From Gammaproteobacteria bacterium (GTDB lineage: Bacteria; Pseudomonadota; Gammaproteobacteria; Arenicellales; JAJDZL01), in assembly GCA_022823405.1 (NCBI GenBank), contig JAJDXD010000036.1, positions 1 to 37,090 of the forward strand: 37,090 nt of DNA, given 5' to 3'. How positions within the stretch are numbered: position 1 is the stretch's first letter; every line of letters starts with the position of its first letter. The notes under the pieces were generated by a model. It worked only from the letters and a program-made list of their open reading frames with translations. It was not told the DNA's origin and did not search any database. The translations under genes and the position numbers were made by a program. Positions 26,166-34,080 of this stretch are shown here, piece by piece.

Positions 26166-28606
26166 GATCTCATCTTTGAAGAAGTTGGATCATACAGACT
26201 CTCACGTTCTATTTTGACTGGAATATTCGAGTGCTCCACTTCCAGTTCGTAGTCACCTTCATACAGAAAGTCATCATTAACACCATCAGCATTTCGAACG
26301 TATCCGTAGGCAACATTACAATTAACCGTATACCCCCAGCCTCCACTTGAAGTCCAGCCGACTCGTTCACCGTTTCTGTAAATTGTTTCTCTACCGTGTA
26401 ATGTGATTGACGGGTCAGGAGTGGTAAAGCATGCAAGTCTGCGCTTTAACGAGTCGTCCTTTTGTTTCAACAACTGATTTTGACCAATGAACTCAATTTC
26501 GCTGTCTAGACGGACAATCCGTTCCATACCCGCTTCAAGCGGGGTATAGTCCGGTCCAATGTCTGAACCTAATGCTAGAAATCCTTTCTCCAAACGCAGC
26601 GACTCCAATGCCCGATAACCGACATTCTTGAGATTGAATTCCGCTCCACGCTCAATGATCTTTCTGTAAATACCTAGTGAATTGGAAACTGGGATATGGA
26701 GTTCCCAGCCTAGTTCTCCTGCAAAAGAGACACGAAGGGCTAGAGCATCCAGATTGTCAAATTTGACAGATCGAGCTTTGAGAAATGGAAATGATTCTCG
26801 CGAAAGATCGCAATCAACCAGTGGTTGTAAAAGGTCTCGGGTATTTGGACCAGAAACTGAAAGAGTCGAATATTGAGTGGTTACATCTTCTAGAGAGACG
26901 TTCTTAAAATCATCACATAAATGATTGAGAATGTGATGAAAATGATGTGTAGCAAAACCGGTTCCAGCCACTATCAGAAATTCATCTTCTGTTAGTCGGG
27001 TCACTGTCACATCACACTCAATTCCACCAGCTGAGTTGAGCATTGTCGTGTATACAACTGTACCGACGGGACGATCCATTCGGTTGCTGCAAAGCCAATT
27101 CAGCAGCGCTAGGGCATTTTTACCTGATAGGCGAAATTTTGCGAAAGAAGACTGGTCAATCATTCCGACAGCTTCCCGAATCGCTCGGTGTTCAATACCT
27201 ACTGCATCAAACCAGTTAGGTCGTTGGAATGAATAGACATCTTCCGGATTTTCGCCGGTGGGAGCAAACCAGTTGGGTCGTTCCCAGCCCAGTTTTTCAC
27301 CGAAACATGCGTTGGTTGATTTGAGATCTTCGTAGAGTGCTGAGCGGTAGTAGGGGCGGCCACTTTTATGTTCTTCGTTTGGCCATGCCATTGTGTAGTG
27401 TTTTGAACATAACTCTATGGTTCGCTCGGTAATCCACTTTGTATCTCGGTGTACCTTACCGAATCGTCGAATGTCAACCGCACCAAGATCCATGGGCGGC
27501 GATCCGGTAGCAACCCATTCAGCAAGAGCCAAACCAGCACCGCCAGCACTGGCAATACCAAACGCGTTAAAACCAGTTCCGACAAAGTAGTTTTTGAGTT
27601 CAGGTGCCTCTCCAAGGATGAAGTTACCGTCGGGTGTGAAAGACTCTGGGCCACAAATCAACTGTTTAATGCTAGCGGATTCCATTGCAGGTACCCGGCT
27701 CATTCCAGCTTGCATCAAGGGCTCAAAATGATCTAAGTCAAAATCGAGTAGTGTAAAACCAAATTTTTCACCGGGTTGGGTCACAGCCCAATGTTGTGGA
27801 TTTAACTCATATCCGCCGAAAACCAATCCTCCAACTTCTTCTTTGAAATAAATCAGTTGATCCGGATCTCGAACAGTAGGCAAATTGCTGGTGACTCCAT
27901 CTACTTTACCGGTGACGATGTAGTGGTGTTTCATTGGAACGATTGGCACGTTGACACCGGATAAGGCACCTAGTGCCCTGGACCATAAGCCGGTGCAATT
28001 GACGACGTATTCACATTCAATCGTACCTTGATTTGTAATTACCGATTTAACCGACTGATTTTCGGTGCCAATTGACGTTACGCAAACCTGTTCAACAAAC
28101 TTTATACCCTTCTGCCTTGCGCCTGCAATTAGTGATCGAGTGAGGTCTGAGGGGTTGGCTTGTCCATCGGTGGGTAAGAATGCAGCGCCCAGTAAATCAG
28201 AAGTCGAAAGAATGGGACACAATTCTGATGTCTCCTGTGGCGTTAGGTAATGCATTTCGAGTCCAAAAGAATGCGCCATTGTTGTCTGGCGTTTTATCTC
28301 CCGAACACGTTCCGGGTCACAAGCCAAACGCAGGCCACCATTCATTTTCCAGCCGGTTGCTTGTCCAGTTTCAGCTTCCAGTCGGTCGTAAAGATCAACA
28401 GAATATTTAAGCAGTTGAGTAATGTTTGCATTGCTGCGCAATTGACCAACCAAGCCCGCTGCATGCCAGGTTGAACCGTTTGTGAATTCACCCTGTTCGA
28501 GAACGACACAGTCGGTTTCTCCCCGTTGAGCCAGATGATAAGCAGTGGAAGAACCAATGATTCCGCCTCCGATTATCACGATTCTGCAATGTTGTGGAAT
28601 GGACAC
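26162..28606 (-). CDS. FAD/folate-dependent N-methyl-amine dehydrogenase (DMGDH/sarcosine dehydrogenase family), copy B
   Basis: It is a paralogue of the next gene with the same domain order in 814 residues: FAD fold RIVIIGGGIIGSSTAYHLA, GSTWHAAGLVGQLR with predicted flavin-linked His48, GcvT/folate domain with Asp484 in MIDQSSFAKFR, and a C-terminal barrel ending with the family block VGWTSSGGWGYTVNCNVAYGY. Dimethylglycine and sarcosine dehydrogenases cannot be told apart by eye. The start is GTG at 28606. It lies 18 bp after the fused permease gene, so importer and enzymes are probably one transcript. Together the two enzymes could remove two methyl groups in turn, feeding methylene-tetrahydrofolate. 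Confidence 0.87.
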   Translation of the reverse strand: MSIPQHCRIVIIGGGIIGSSTAYHLAQRGETDCVVLEQGEFTNGSTWHAAGLVGQLRSNANITQLLKYSVDLYDRLEAETGQATGWKMNGGLRLACDPERVREIKRQTTMAHSFGLEMHYLTPQETSELCPILSTSDLLGAAFLPTDGQANPSDLTRSLIAGARQKGIKFVEQVCVTSIGTENQSVKSVITNQGTIECEYVVNCTGLWSRALGALSGVNVPIVPMKHHYIVTGKVDGVTSNLPTVRDPDQLIYFKEEVGGLVFGGYELNPQHWAVTQPGEKFGFTLLDFDLDHFEPLMQAGMSRVPAMESASIKQLICGPESFTPDGNFILGEAPELKNYFVGTGFNAFGIASAGGAGLALAEWVATGSPPMDLGAVDIRRFGKVHRDTKWITERTIELCSKHYTMAWPNEEHKSGRPYYRSALYEDLKSTNACFGEKLGWERPNWFAPTGENPEDVYSFQRPNWFDAVGIEHRAIREAVGMIDQSSFAKFRLSGKNALALLNWLCSNRMDRPVGTVVYTTMLNSAGGIECDVTVTRLTEDEFLIVAGTGFATHHFHHILNHLCDDFKNVSLEDVTTQYSTLSVSGPNTRDLLQPLVDCDLSRESFPFLKARSVKFDNLDALALRVSFAGELGWELHIPVSNSLGIYRKIIERGAEFNLKNVGYRALESLRLEKGFLALGSDIGPDYTPLEAGMERIVRLDSEIEFIGQNQLLKQKDDSLKRRLACFTTPDPSITLHGRETIYRNGERVGWTSSGGWGYTVNCNVAYGYVRNADGVNDDFLYEGDYELEVEHSNIPVKIERESLYDPTSSKMRS

Positions 28607-28624
28607 TCGAGTTATTTAAAAAAT

Positions 28625-30652
28625 CTAGAGCCCTAAAGCTTGCTTACGTTTTTTTGCAGCAGCGGAGATCAGACGGTCGGTGATGATTGCAATAAATGCC
28701 ACTGACAAACCAGCAACAAGCCCTCTGCCAGTATCTGCTTTGGTCAAGGCAATATAGACTTCTTGGCCTAAGTCCCTAGTGCCGACCAAAGCAGTAATAA
28801 CAAGCATGGACAGAGCAAACATGACGGTCTGATTCACTCCAAGCATGATTTCGGGCCAAGCGAGACGAAATTGAACCTTGGTTAACAACTGTCTTTTTGT
28901 GCAGCCAGATGTTTTTGCCGCTTCAATCAAGGATGGTGAGATCTGCTGAATTCCATAGAGAGTGTAACGAACCGCAGGGGGCAGGGCGTAGAGCACAACA
29001 GCCACCATGGCTGAAAAATCTCCCACTCGAAACAACATGACAACCGGAAGCAAATAGACAAAGCTCGGCAGAGTTTGCAGTGTATCAATAAAAACCAGCA
29101 CCGAGCGTTTGAGAACCGGGTAGCGAGATGCAATCACACCGATTGTTATTCCGATCATTGCTGCAATTATTACCGAGATTCCACAGAGGTAAACGGTAAT
29201 CATCGCCTTTGTCCATTGTCCAGTTATCAATATGAAACTAGCACATGAAACAACCAGAATCGCCAGTCTGATTCCACCGAGTTGAAGTCCTGCAAGCGCC
29301 AGAAAAAGCAGGACGCCAGGCCAGGGTAAGGCAAGCAAAAAAGCTTTTACTGGTTTAAGTACATTTAGTAGCAGGAAGACTTTGACTGCTTCAAGTTCAT
29401 CAAAGAAGTTGATGTTGATCCATTTGATCAGATCATTCCAAAACTGGCCGGTAGAAATTTCAAACTGCTCTGGCCACTGTGCAAAAAATGGTGCAACAAA
29501 ACTGATGGCTGTCGTTCCCGCCAATATCAACAATGCCAGCAATAAATTCTTGTGTTTCTGCAGTAGTGTTGGCTTGGTCTCATGATGTGGCGCTGGACTC
29601 CTTGATGCCCAGGCCTGTGTCAGTCGATCTAAAACTATTGCGATCAGAGTGATTGCAATTCCCGCTTCAAGTCCATCTCCAATTGCTTGTCGTCTCAGAG
29701 ATGCAAGAACATCAAAGCCCAAACCACCTGCACCAATCATGGACGCAATAATGACCATATTTAGCGACAGCATAATCACTTGATTGACTCCAACCATCAG
29801 TCCGGGTGCGGCAGCGGGAATCAGAACTCGCCAGGTCATTTGACGTTTGGTGCAGCCGACCATCTTGCCAAATTCCTTGATTTCTAACGGCACAGTCTTA
29901 AGCGCCAGCATGGTGATGCGAACCATGGGTGGCATGGCATAAATTACAGTGGCAGCGACTGCTGAGACCGGTCCAAATCCAAAAAGAAACAACACCGGCA
30001 CCAGGTAGGCAAATATGGGAACAGTCTGCATTAGGTCCAATATCGGCGTAATTGCTCGTTCAAACTTCTCATAGCGATAGCCGAGAATTCCGATTAGCGC
30101 ACCAAATACGATTCCAATTGGTACTGCGACTGCAATCGAGGACAACGTAATTGCGGCACTTTCCCAGTTTCCAAAGACGGCAAGGTAAGCAACACACAGA
30201 AACACCATGAGAGCTAGTTTCCAGTCCTTCAAACGATAGGCTACTGCAGTCAGCACAACAGTGAGTCCGAGCCATGAAATAGGTGGTGACTGCCAAGATT
30301 CACCACCACTTAGTGGAATCGTAAATCCAGATGCAAGAAACGAACGGATTATCTGGTAGGGGAATTCAATACACGCTGCAACAAAGCGGGTAAATTCTTT
30401 AAATGTCCAGGGAAATATGTAGGCGTCATTGCTGACCATGAACTTGAAAAAACCCGTAACGCACAAACGCACACTGGTGCAACTGCCAAGCGCTTCAACT
30501 TTCCAGGTTAATTCCTTAGGTGCTTTGACTGCCCACTGCCACAGATCACCACCTATCCAGATGAATGCGACCACTGTAAATGCCACTCCCCAGGCAAGTG
30601 GCCATGTATATGCAAATTTGTGTCGTGAAGACAGGCCGACAGTTGAGTTCAT
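28625..30652 (-). CDS. proW: Glycine-betaine-type ABC permease with two fused ProW domains
   Basis: It is the inner-membrane channel of a ProU/OpuA-type importer. At 675 residues it is about twice a normal ProW and contains two BPD_transp_1 permease units. Unit 1 (about 160-345) has an EAA-like loop EFGKMVGCTKRQ at 260-271. Unit 2 (about 475-665) has EAAKTSGCTKRQ at 577-588. DLMQTVPIFAYLVPV and DTLQTLPSFVYLLPV are matching blocks of the two halves. Additional membrane segments lie N-terminal to each unit. A pseudo-dimer would replace the usual homodimer. The ATG at 30652 follows the ATPase stop by 21 bp. Confidence 0.9.
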   Translation of the reverse strand: MNSTVGLSSRHKFAYTWPLAWGVAFTVVAFIWIGGDLWQWAVKAPKELTWKVEALGSCTSVRLCVTGFFKFMVSNDAYIFPWTFKEFTRFVAACIEFPYQIIRSFLASGFTIPLSGGESWQSPPISWLGLTVVLTAVAYRLKDWKLALMVFLCVAYLAVFGNWESAAITLSSIAVAVPIGIVFGALIGILGYRYEKFERAITPILDLMQTVPIFAYLVPVLFLFGFGPVSAVAATVIYAMPPMVRITMLALKTVPLEIKEFGKMVGCTKRQMTWRVLIPAAAPGLMVGVNQVIMLSLNMVIIASMIGAGGLGFDVLASLRRQAIGDGLEAGIAITLIAIVLDRLTQAWASRSPAPHHETKPTLLQKHKNLLLALLILAGTTAISFVAPFFAQWPEQFEISTGQFWNDLIKWININFFDELEAVKVFLLLNVLKPVKAFLLALPWPGVLLFLALAGLQLGGIRLAILVVSCASFILITGQWTKAMITVYLCGISVIIAAMIGITIGVIASRYPVLKRSVLVFIDTLQTLPSFVYLLPVVMLFRVGDFSAMVAVVLYALPPAVRYTLYGIQQISPSLIEAAKTSGCTKRQLLTKVQFRLAWPEIMLGVNQTVMFALSMLVITALVGTRDLGQEVYIALTKADTGRGLVAGLSVAFIAIITDRLISAAAKKRKQALGL

Positions 30653-30673
30653 GTCAGTAAAACAATACGTTGA

Positions 30674-31699
30674 CTACGGTTGCTTAACCAGTACATCAAC
30701 GACTGCGTCACGCGTCAGCTGCCCAATAACGTTGTCATCCTTGTCGACAACATGGAAGGGTAGTTCAGATTTAATCAGGTCTTCTGCCAGGTCCTGAATT
30801 TTGGTTGAACTGGAAACCCTGCCACCAACTTGTGCGTCTGGTTCAGGTTTAGACATCATAGTTCTTGCAGAAAGTACCTTCGCCCTGGACAGATCATTTG
30901 TGAATTCCTTAACGTAATCGTCGGCTGGATTGATCACCAGTTCTTCCGGTGTGCCGATTTGAATGATTGCCCCATCTTTCATGATGGCGATACGGTCCGC
31001 CAGTCTTACAGCCTCATTGAAGTCATGGGTGATAAACACAATTGTCTTGTTCAGCACCGATTGAATTCTCAAGAATTCATCTTGCATTTCTCGGCGGATC
31101 AGCGGGTCAAGGGCAGAAAAGGGTTCGTCTAGAAACCAGATTTTTGGTTCCACAGATAGCGAACGGGCAATTCCAACACGCTGTTGCTGGCCGCCGGACA
31201 GCTCCCGAGGGTAGTATGATTCCCGGCCCTGCAGGCCGACAAGTTCAATGACCTCCAGCGCACGATTTTCGCGTTCAGACCGGTCGATACCCTGAACTTC
31301 CAACGGAAACGCTACATTGCCCAATACGGTTAAATGCGGCATTAGCGCAAAATGTTGAAACACCATTCCCATCTTGTGTCGACGAATCTGGATCATCTGT
31401 TTTTCAGAATGATTTAGCAGATTCTCGCCTTCAAACATCACTTGACCAGAAGTTGGTTCGATTAGGCGTGCGAGACAGCGGAGTAGAGTTGATTTACCGG
31501 ACCCTGACAATCCCATGATGATGAATATCTCACCCTCGTCGACTTCGATATTTGCATCTCGAACGGCACCGATCAATCCATTATCCGACAGCATATCGTC
31601 GGTGATGTTCTTGTTCTCTTTCAGGAATTGCTGAGCATTCCTGCCGAACAGTTTCCACACTTCAGAGCAGGAAAGTATGGGATCAGGCTTAGAGTCCAT
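30674..31699 (-). CDS. proV: Glycine-betaine/quaternary-amine ABC transporter ATPase (ProV-like)
   Basis: It is the cytoplasmic ATPase of the importer. The 341 residues start with the ProV-type lead (EVWKLFGRNAQQFL), then Walker A GLSGSGKST (63-71), Q-loop VFQHFALMPH, signature LSGGQQQR (167-174), Walker B IWFLDEPFSALDP and switch His225 in FITHDF. After the ATPase domain only one CBS-like segment is seen (about 280-340, with LPFHVVDKDDNVIGQLTRDAVVDVL); E. coli ProV has 400 residues and two CBS motifs, so osmosensing by a CBS pair is doubtful. The start is ATG at 31699. It is separated from the binding-protein gene by a hairpin that may lower its expression. Confidence 0.93.
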   Translation of the reverse strand: MDSKPDPILSCSEVWKLFGRNAQQFLKENKNITDDMLSDNGLIGAVRDANIEVDEGEIFIIMGLSGSGKSTLLRCLARLIEPTSGQVMFEGENLLNHSEKQMIQIRRHKMGMVFQHFALMPHLTVLGNVAFPLEVQGIDRSERENRALEVIELVGLQGRESYYPRELSGGQQQRVGIARSLSVEPKIWFLDEPFSALDPLIRREMQDEFLRIQSVLNKTIVFITHDFNEAVRLADRIAIMKDGAIIQIGTPEELVINPADDYVKEFTNDLSRAKVLSARTMMSKPEPDAQVGGRVSSSTKIQDLAEDLIKSELPFHVVDKDDNVIGQLTRDAVVDVLVKQP

Positions 31700-31729
31700 T
31701 AGAAATAGATAGTGTTTTCAGGCGAATGA

Positions 31730-31767
31730 AACAAAACGCGCCAGTGTCTGCTTCAGACACCGGCGCG
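31730..31767 (-). terminator. Strong hairpin with T-tract between binding-protein and ATPase genes
   Basis: On the minus strand CGCGCCGGTGTCTG, loop AAG, CAGACACTGGCGCG (31767 down to 31737) forms a 14-bp stem with one G-U pair, followed by TTTTGT. On the plus strand the same position is an A-C mismatch and there is no T-tract, so the structure is tuned for leftward transcripts. It lies after the binding-protein stop (31805) and before the ATPase start (31699): likely partial termination or 3'-end protection giving more binding protein than ATPase. Confidence 0.75.
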
Positions 31768-31804
31768 CTAAAAGAATCAATCAACTCGAACCGAATAAAC
31801 CCGA

Positions 31805-32755
31805 TTACATTGTCCAGGCTTTCCAGGTCGATTCATTTTCTGCCAGCCATTCTGCAACAACATCTTCAACGGTTTGTCCTTCAAGGTCCACTTTGATGAT
31901 CAATGCAGCCATTGTGGCATTGTCAATTGTGAAATTACGAATGGCTTGATAGGCTTTCGGCCATTTCTCTTCGCCACCAACCCAACCGACAGCCTTAATC
32001 CAGCCTCTGGGTTTTCCACAGTCATAAGCCATATCTGGATTGATGCCCCAAGCGGGGTCGTTGTAGCATTCATCCGTATATCTAGGAAATTCGACCCACT
32101 CACCTTCATATTTGGCAGGTGCCCAATGTGGTGCGTAGACCCATGCCAGGATAGGAGCCTGACGCTGATAAGCGGATTCGATTTCACCGAACAGCGCTGC
32201 GTCAGTTCCGGCATGCACGACTTCGTAGTCCAAGCCCAATGATTCGGCTCGTTCATCATCGTAGCCACTCCATGTAACCGGACCGCCCAGATAACGTCCC
32301 TTCGGATGAGTCTCAGGGGTGGAGAACGCTTCAGCACAGTCGTTGAGTGCTGTCCAGTCCGGTAGTCCCGGGCACTTTTCTTTCATGTACAGCGGATACC
32401 ACCATTCTTCAATTGCGTCCATTCCTGTTTCTCCGAGGTCGACGGTGTTACCGGTGGCCAGTGATGCCTCAAGTGCATCCTTTCCAGTGGTTTCCCAAAT
32501 TTCCACGGCAACGTGCAAATCACCAGACTCCAAACCAACAAATTGGGCAATGTAGTCAGCGGGTACATACTCAACGTTGTATCCCATTGATTTCAAAATT
32601 TCTCCAACCAGCGTTGCGGTAATGAACTGGCCAGTCCAATCGTGCCAGGTAATTTTGATCGGGTCAGTAGATTCGACCTCTGCAGATGCAATGGGAGCAT
32701 AGGTAAACAATGCAACCGTGCCTGCGAGAATTGTGCTTTGTAGCAATCTTTTCAT
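31805..32755 (-). CDS. proX: Periplasmic quaternary-amine substrate-binding protein (ProX/OpuAC type)
   Basis: It is the periplasmic receptor of the importer, probably for glycine betaine or a related methylated amine. The 316 residues start with a signal peptide MKRLLQSTILAGTVALFTYA with likely cleavage after ASA at residue 25. The mature OpuAC domain begins with IKITWHDWTGQ and is rich in Trp/Tyr that could form an aromatic cage (EIWETTG, EEWWYPLY, TWSGYDDE, WVYAPHWAP). Four Cys in the EKCPG...NDC and DECYND...YDCGK regions may form disulfides. The ATG at 32755 is chosen because CCTCC at 32764-32768 (GGAGG on the coding strand) is eight bases before it; an upstream in-frame TTG at 32770 would place this ribosome site within the gene. 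Confidence 0.92.
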   Translation of the reverse strand: MKRLLQSTILAGTVALFTYAPIASAEVESTDPIKITWHDWTGQFITATLVGEILKSMGYNVEYVPADYIAQFVGLESGDLHVAVEIWETTGKDALEASLATGNTVDLGETGMDAIEEWWYPLYMKEKCPGLPDWTALNDCAEAFSTPETHPKGRYLGGPVTWSGYDDERAESLGLDYEVVHAGTDAALFGEIESAYQRQAPILAWVYAPHWAPAKYEGEWVEFPRYTDECYNDPAWGINPDMAYDCGKPRGWIKAVGWVGGEEKWPKAYQAIRNFTIDNATMAALIIKVDLEGQTVEDVVAEWLAENESTWKAWTM

Positions 32756-32763
32756 TTCAAATA

Positions 32764-32768
32764 CCTCC
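32764..32768 (-). promoter_or_regulatory. Ribosome site that fixes the binding-protein start
   Basis: GGAGG on the minus strand, eight bases before the ATG at 32755. It rules out the TTG at 32770 as the start and gives a clean signal peptide. Confidence 0.75.
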
Positions 32769-32810
32769 AATTTGTTCTACAAGCAAAACAATTAAAAATT
32801 AAATTCAGCA

Positions 32811-32826
32811 TGACAATCTTCTGTCA
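32811..32826 (-). promoter_or_regulatory. Inverted repeat TGACA-N6-TGTCA upstream of the binding-protein gene
   Basis: TGACA (32811-32815) and TGTCA (32822-32826) flank six bases, centred about 64 bp upstream of the ATG at 32755. Its symmetry and place fit an operator of the transport operon. The surrounding 250 bp (32771-33026) is AT-rich and without genes. Confidence 0.35.
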
Positions 32827-33026
32827 AACAATTTTCGATGAAAAATGATCAACCTTAGAATCAATCATGCATTTTTAAAAAACTCTTCCAGCCGTAATTT
32901 GAAATTTCCAACTTAGTATTGCAATTCAGCTATGAACTGACTCTTCTTTATATTCGAACTATGTACTTTTACTATGTTTACATTATCCAATTGATACCGA
33001 AACTTACAATTTATTTCTAACGACGA

Positions 33027-33980
33027 TTATTCAAACATTTCCCGGTACCGCTCCCAGTTCGATTCGAAACGGGTGCGGTTCATGTTGGTATAACCTACAT
33101 AACCAGGTTCTTGGTCAGGATAAAGGTCAGTCATCGATGCAGCGACGTTGTCGCTGTCAAGATCAGAGGTTACTTCCTGTACCATTCCCCACATATACTC
33201 GCGAAGATTCAGTGCCAGTTTAAAGGCAGTCAACTGTCGATGCGTTGCATCATCGACCGTTCCACAGTACATTTCAAACAACTCGGCCTCGGATTCTTCA
33301 CTCATATCTGCATTACAGCTGACGCCGACCAAGTCAAACATTGGGTGCCCATAACCACCGTAATCCCAGTCGATCAGCCAAATGTTGTTTTCATCGTCAA
33401 ACATGAAATTCTGTGGCACCGTGTCGTTATGGGTAAACACGGGTGTGTAGGGTTCGACCGTTGATTCAATCAAATTATTGATTCGAATGATGTCTGGTAG
33501 AACATCATTCAAGCGAGACCCCTTTTTCTGTCCAACGTCTACATAGTTTCGTATGACTTGAAATGGCCAAAAGTAGGTGAGGGAACCACGAACCTGACTT
33601 GATCCGTGATGAACTCGCATTAGCAATTCGACGATGTTTTTCAAATTTTTCGGGTGACCTTCCATGTCTTCCATTCTTAGACAGCCGCCTGGTATGAATT
33701 CAACAATAGCAAGTCCCGGTTCAGAATGACGAATTTGAGGGCTGACTCCAATATCTGCGGCTGCTATCATGGAAGCTCGAACGGAGGTTTGAATGATGCC
33801 GTGCACAAGAATATCGGTGCCGATTCGAGCGACTGCACGACTATTACTGTCTGTCACGACAAAACTTCGATTACAAAGTCCACCAAAAAGTGGTTCAACC
33901 TCGATACCACCTGACCAGCAATTCAACTTACGAAGGTAGTCAATAATTGCGTCATCATTCCACTCTGGGTCAAACATCAT
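33027..33980 (-). CDS. Choline/ethanolamine-kinase-like phosphotransferase (APH fold), copy 2
   Basis: It is a second, distant APH/choline-kinase fold protein of 317 residues. A glycine loop LFGGLCNRSFVV (about 31-42) is followed by Brenner motif HNDTVPQN with catalytic Asp186 and Asn191, then metal-binding Asp204 in WLIDWDYGGYGHPMFDLVGV. Residue patterns match choline kinase/LicA more than drug kinases. The ATG at 33980 follows GAGGGA by 9 bases; a second ATG is the next codon. It is the first gene of the leftward cluster and precedes the importer by 271 bp, so it may be expressed with it or from its own promoter. The substrate is not known; phosphorylation of an imported or generated amino alcohol is a guess. 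Confidence 0.82.
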   Translation of the reverse strand: MMFDPEWNDDAIIDYLRKLNCWSGGIEVEPLFGGLCNRSFVVTDSNSRAVARIGTDILVHGIIQTSVRASMIAAADIGVSPQIRHSEPGLAIVEFIPGGCLRMEDMEGHPKNLKNIVELLMRVHHGSSQVRGSLTYFWPFQVIRNYVDVGQKKGSRLNDVLPDIIRINNLIESTVEPYTPVFTHNDTVPQNFMFDDENNIWLIDWDYGGYGHPMFDLVGVSCNADMSEESEAELFEMYCGTVDDATHRQLTAFKLALNLREYMWGMVQEVTSDLDSDNVAASMTDLYPDQEPGYVGYTNMNRTRFESNWERYREMFE

Positions 33981-34080
33981 TCAATAGTCCCTCATTAAAA
34001 ATTAAGACTCGAAATTCAATTAATCGGTTCCAGCGAGCTGGAATATAGAAGGTTATGAAGAGTTGGGCAATTTAGCGAAA

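Noticed and set aside
32771..33026. Small RNA or short gene in the AT-rich gap upstream of the binding-protein gene
   Set aside because: No stable long hairpin, no open frame with a ribosome site; only a short inverted repeat was supported.
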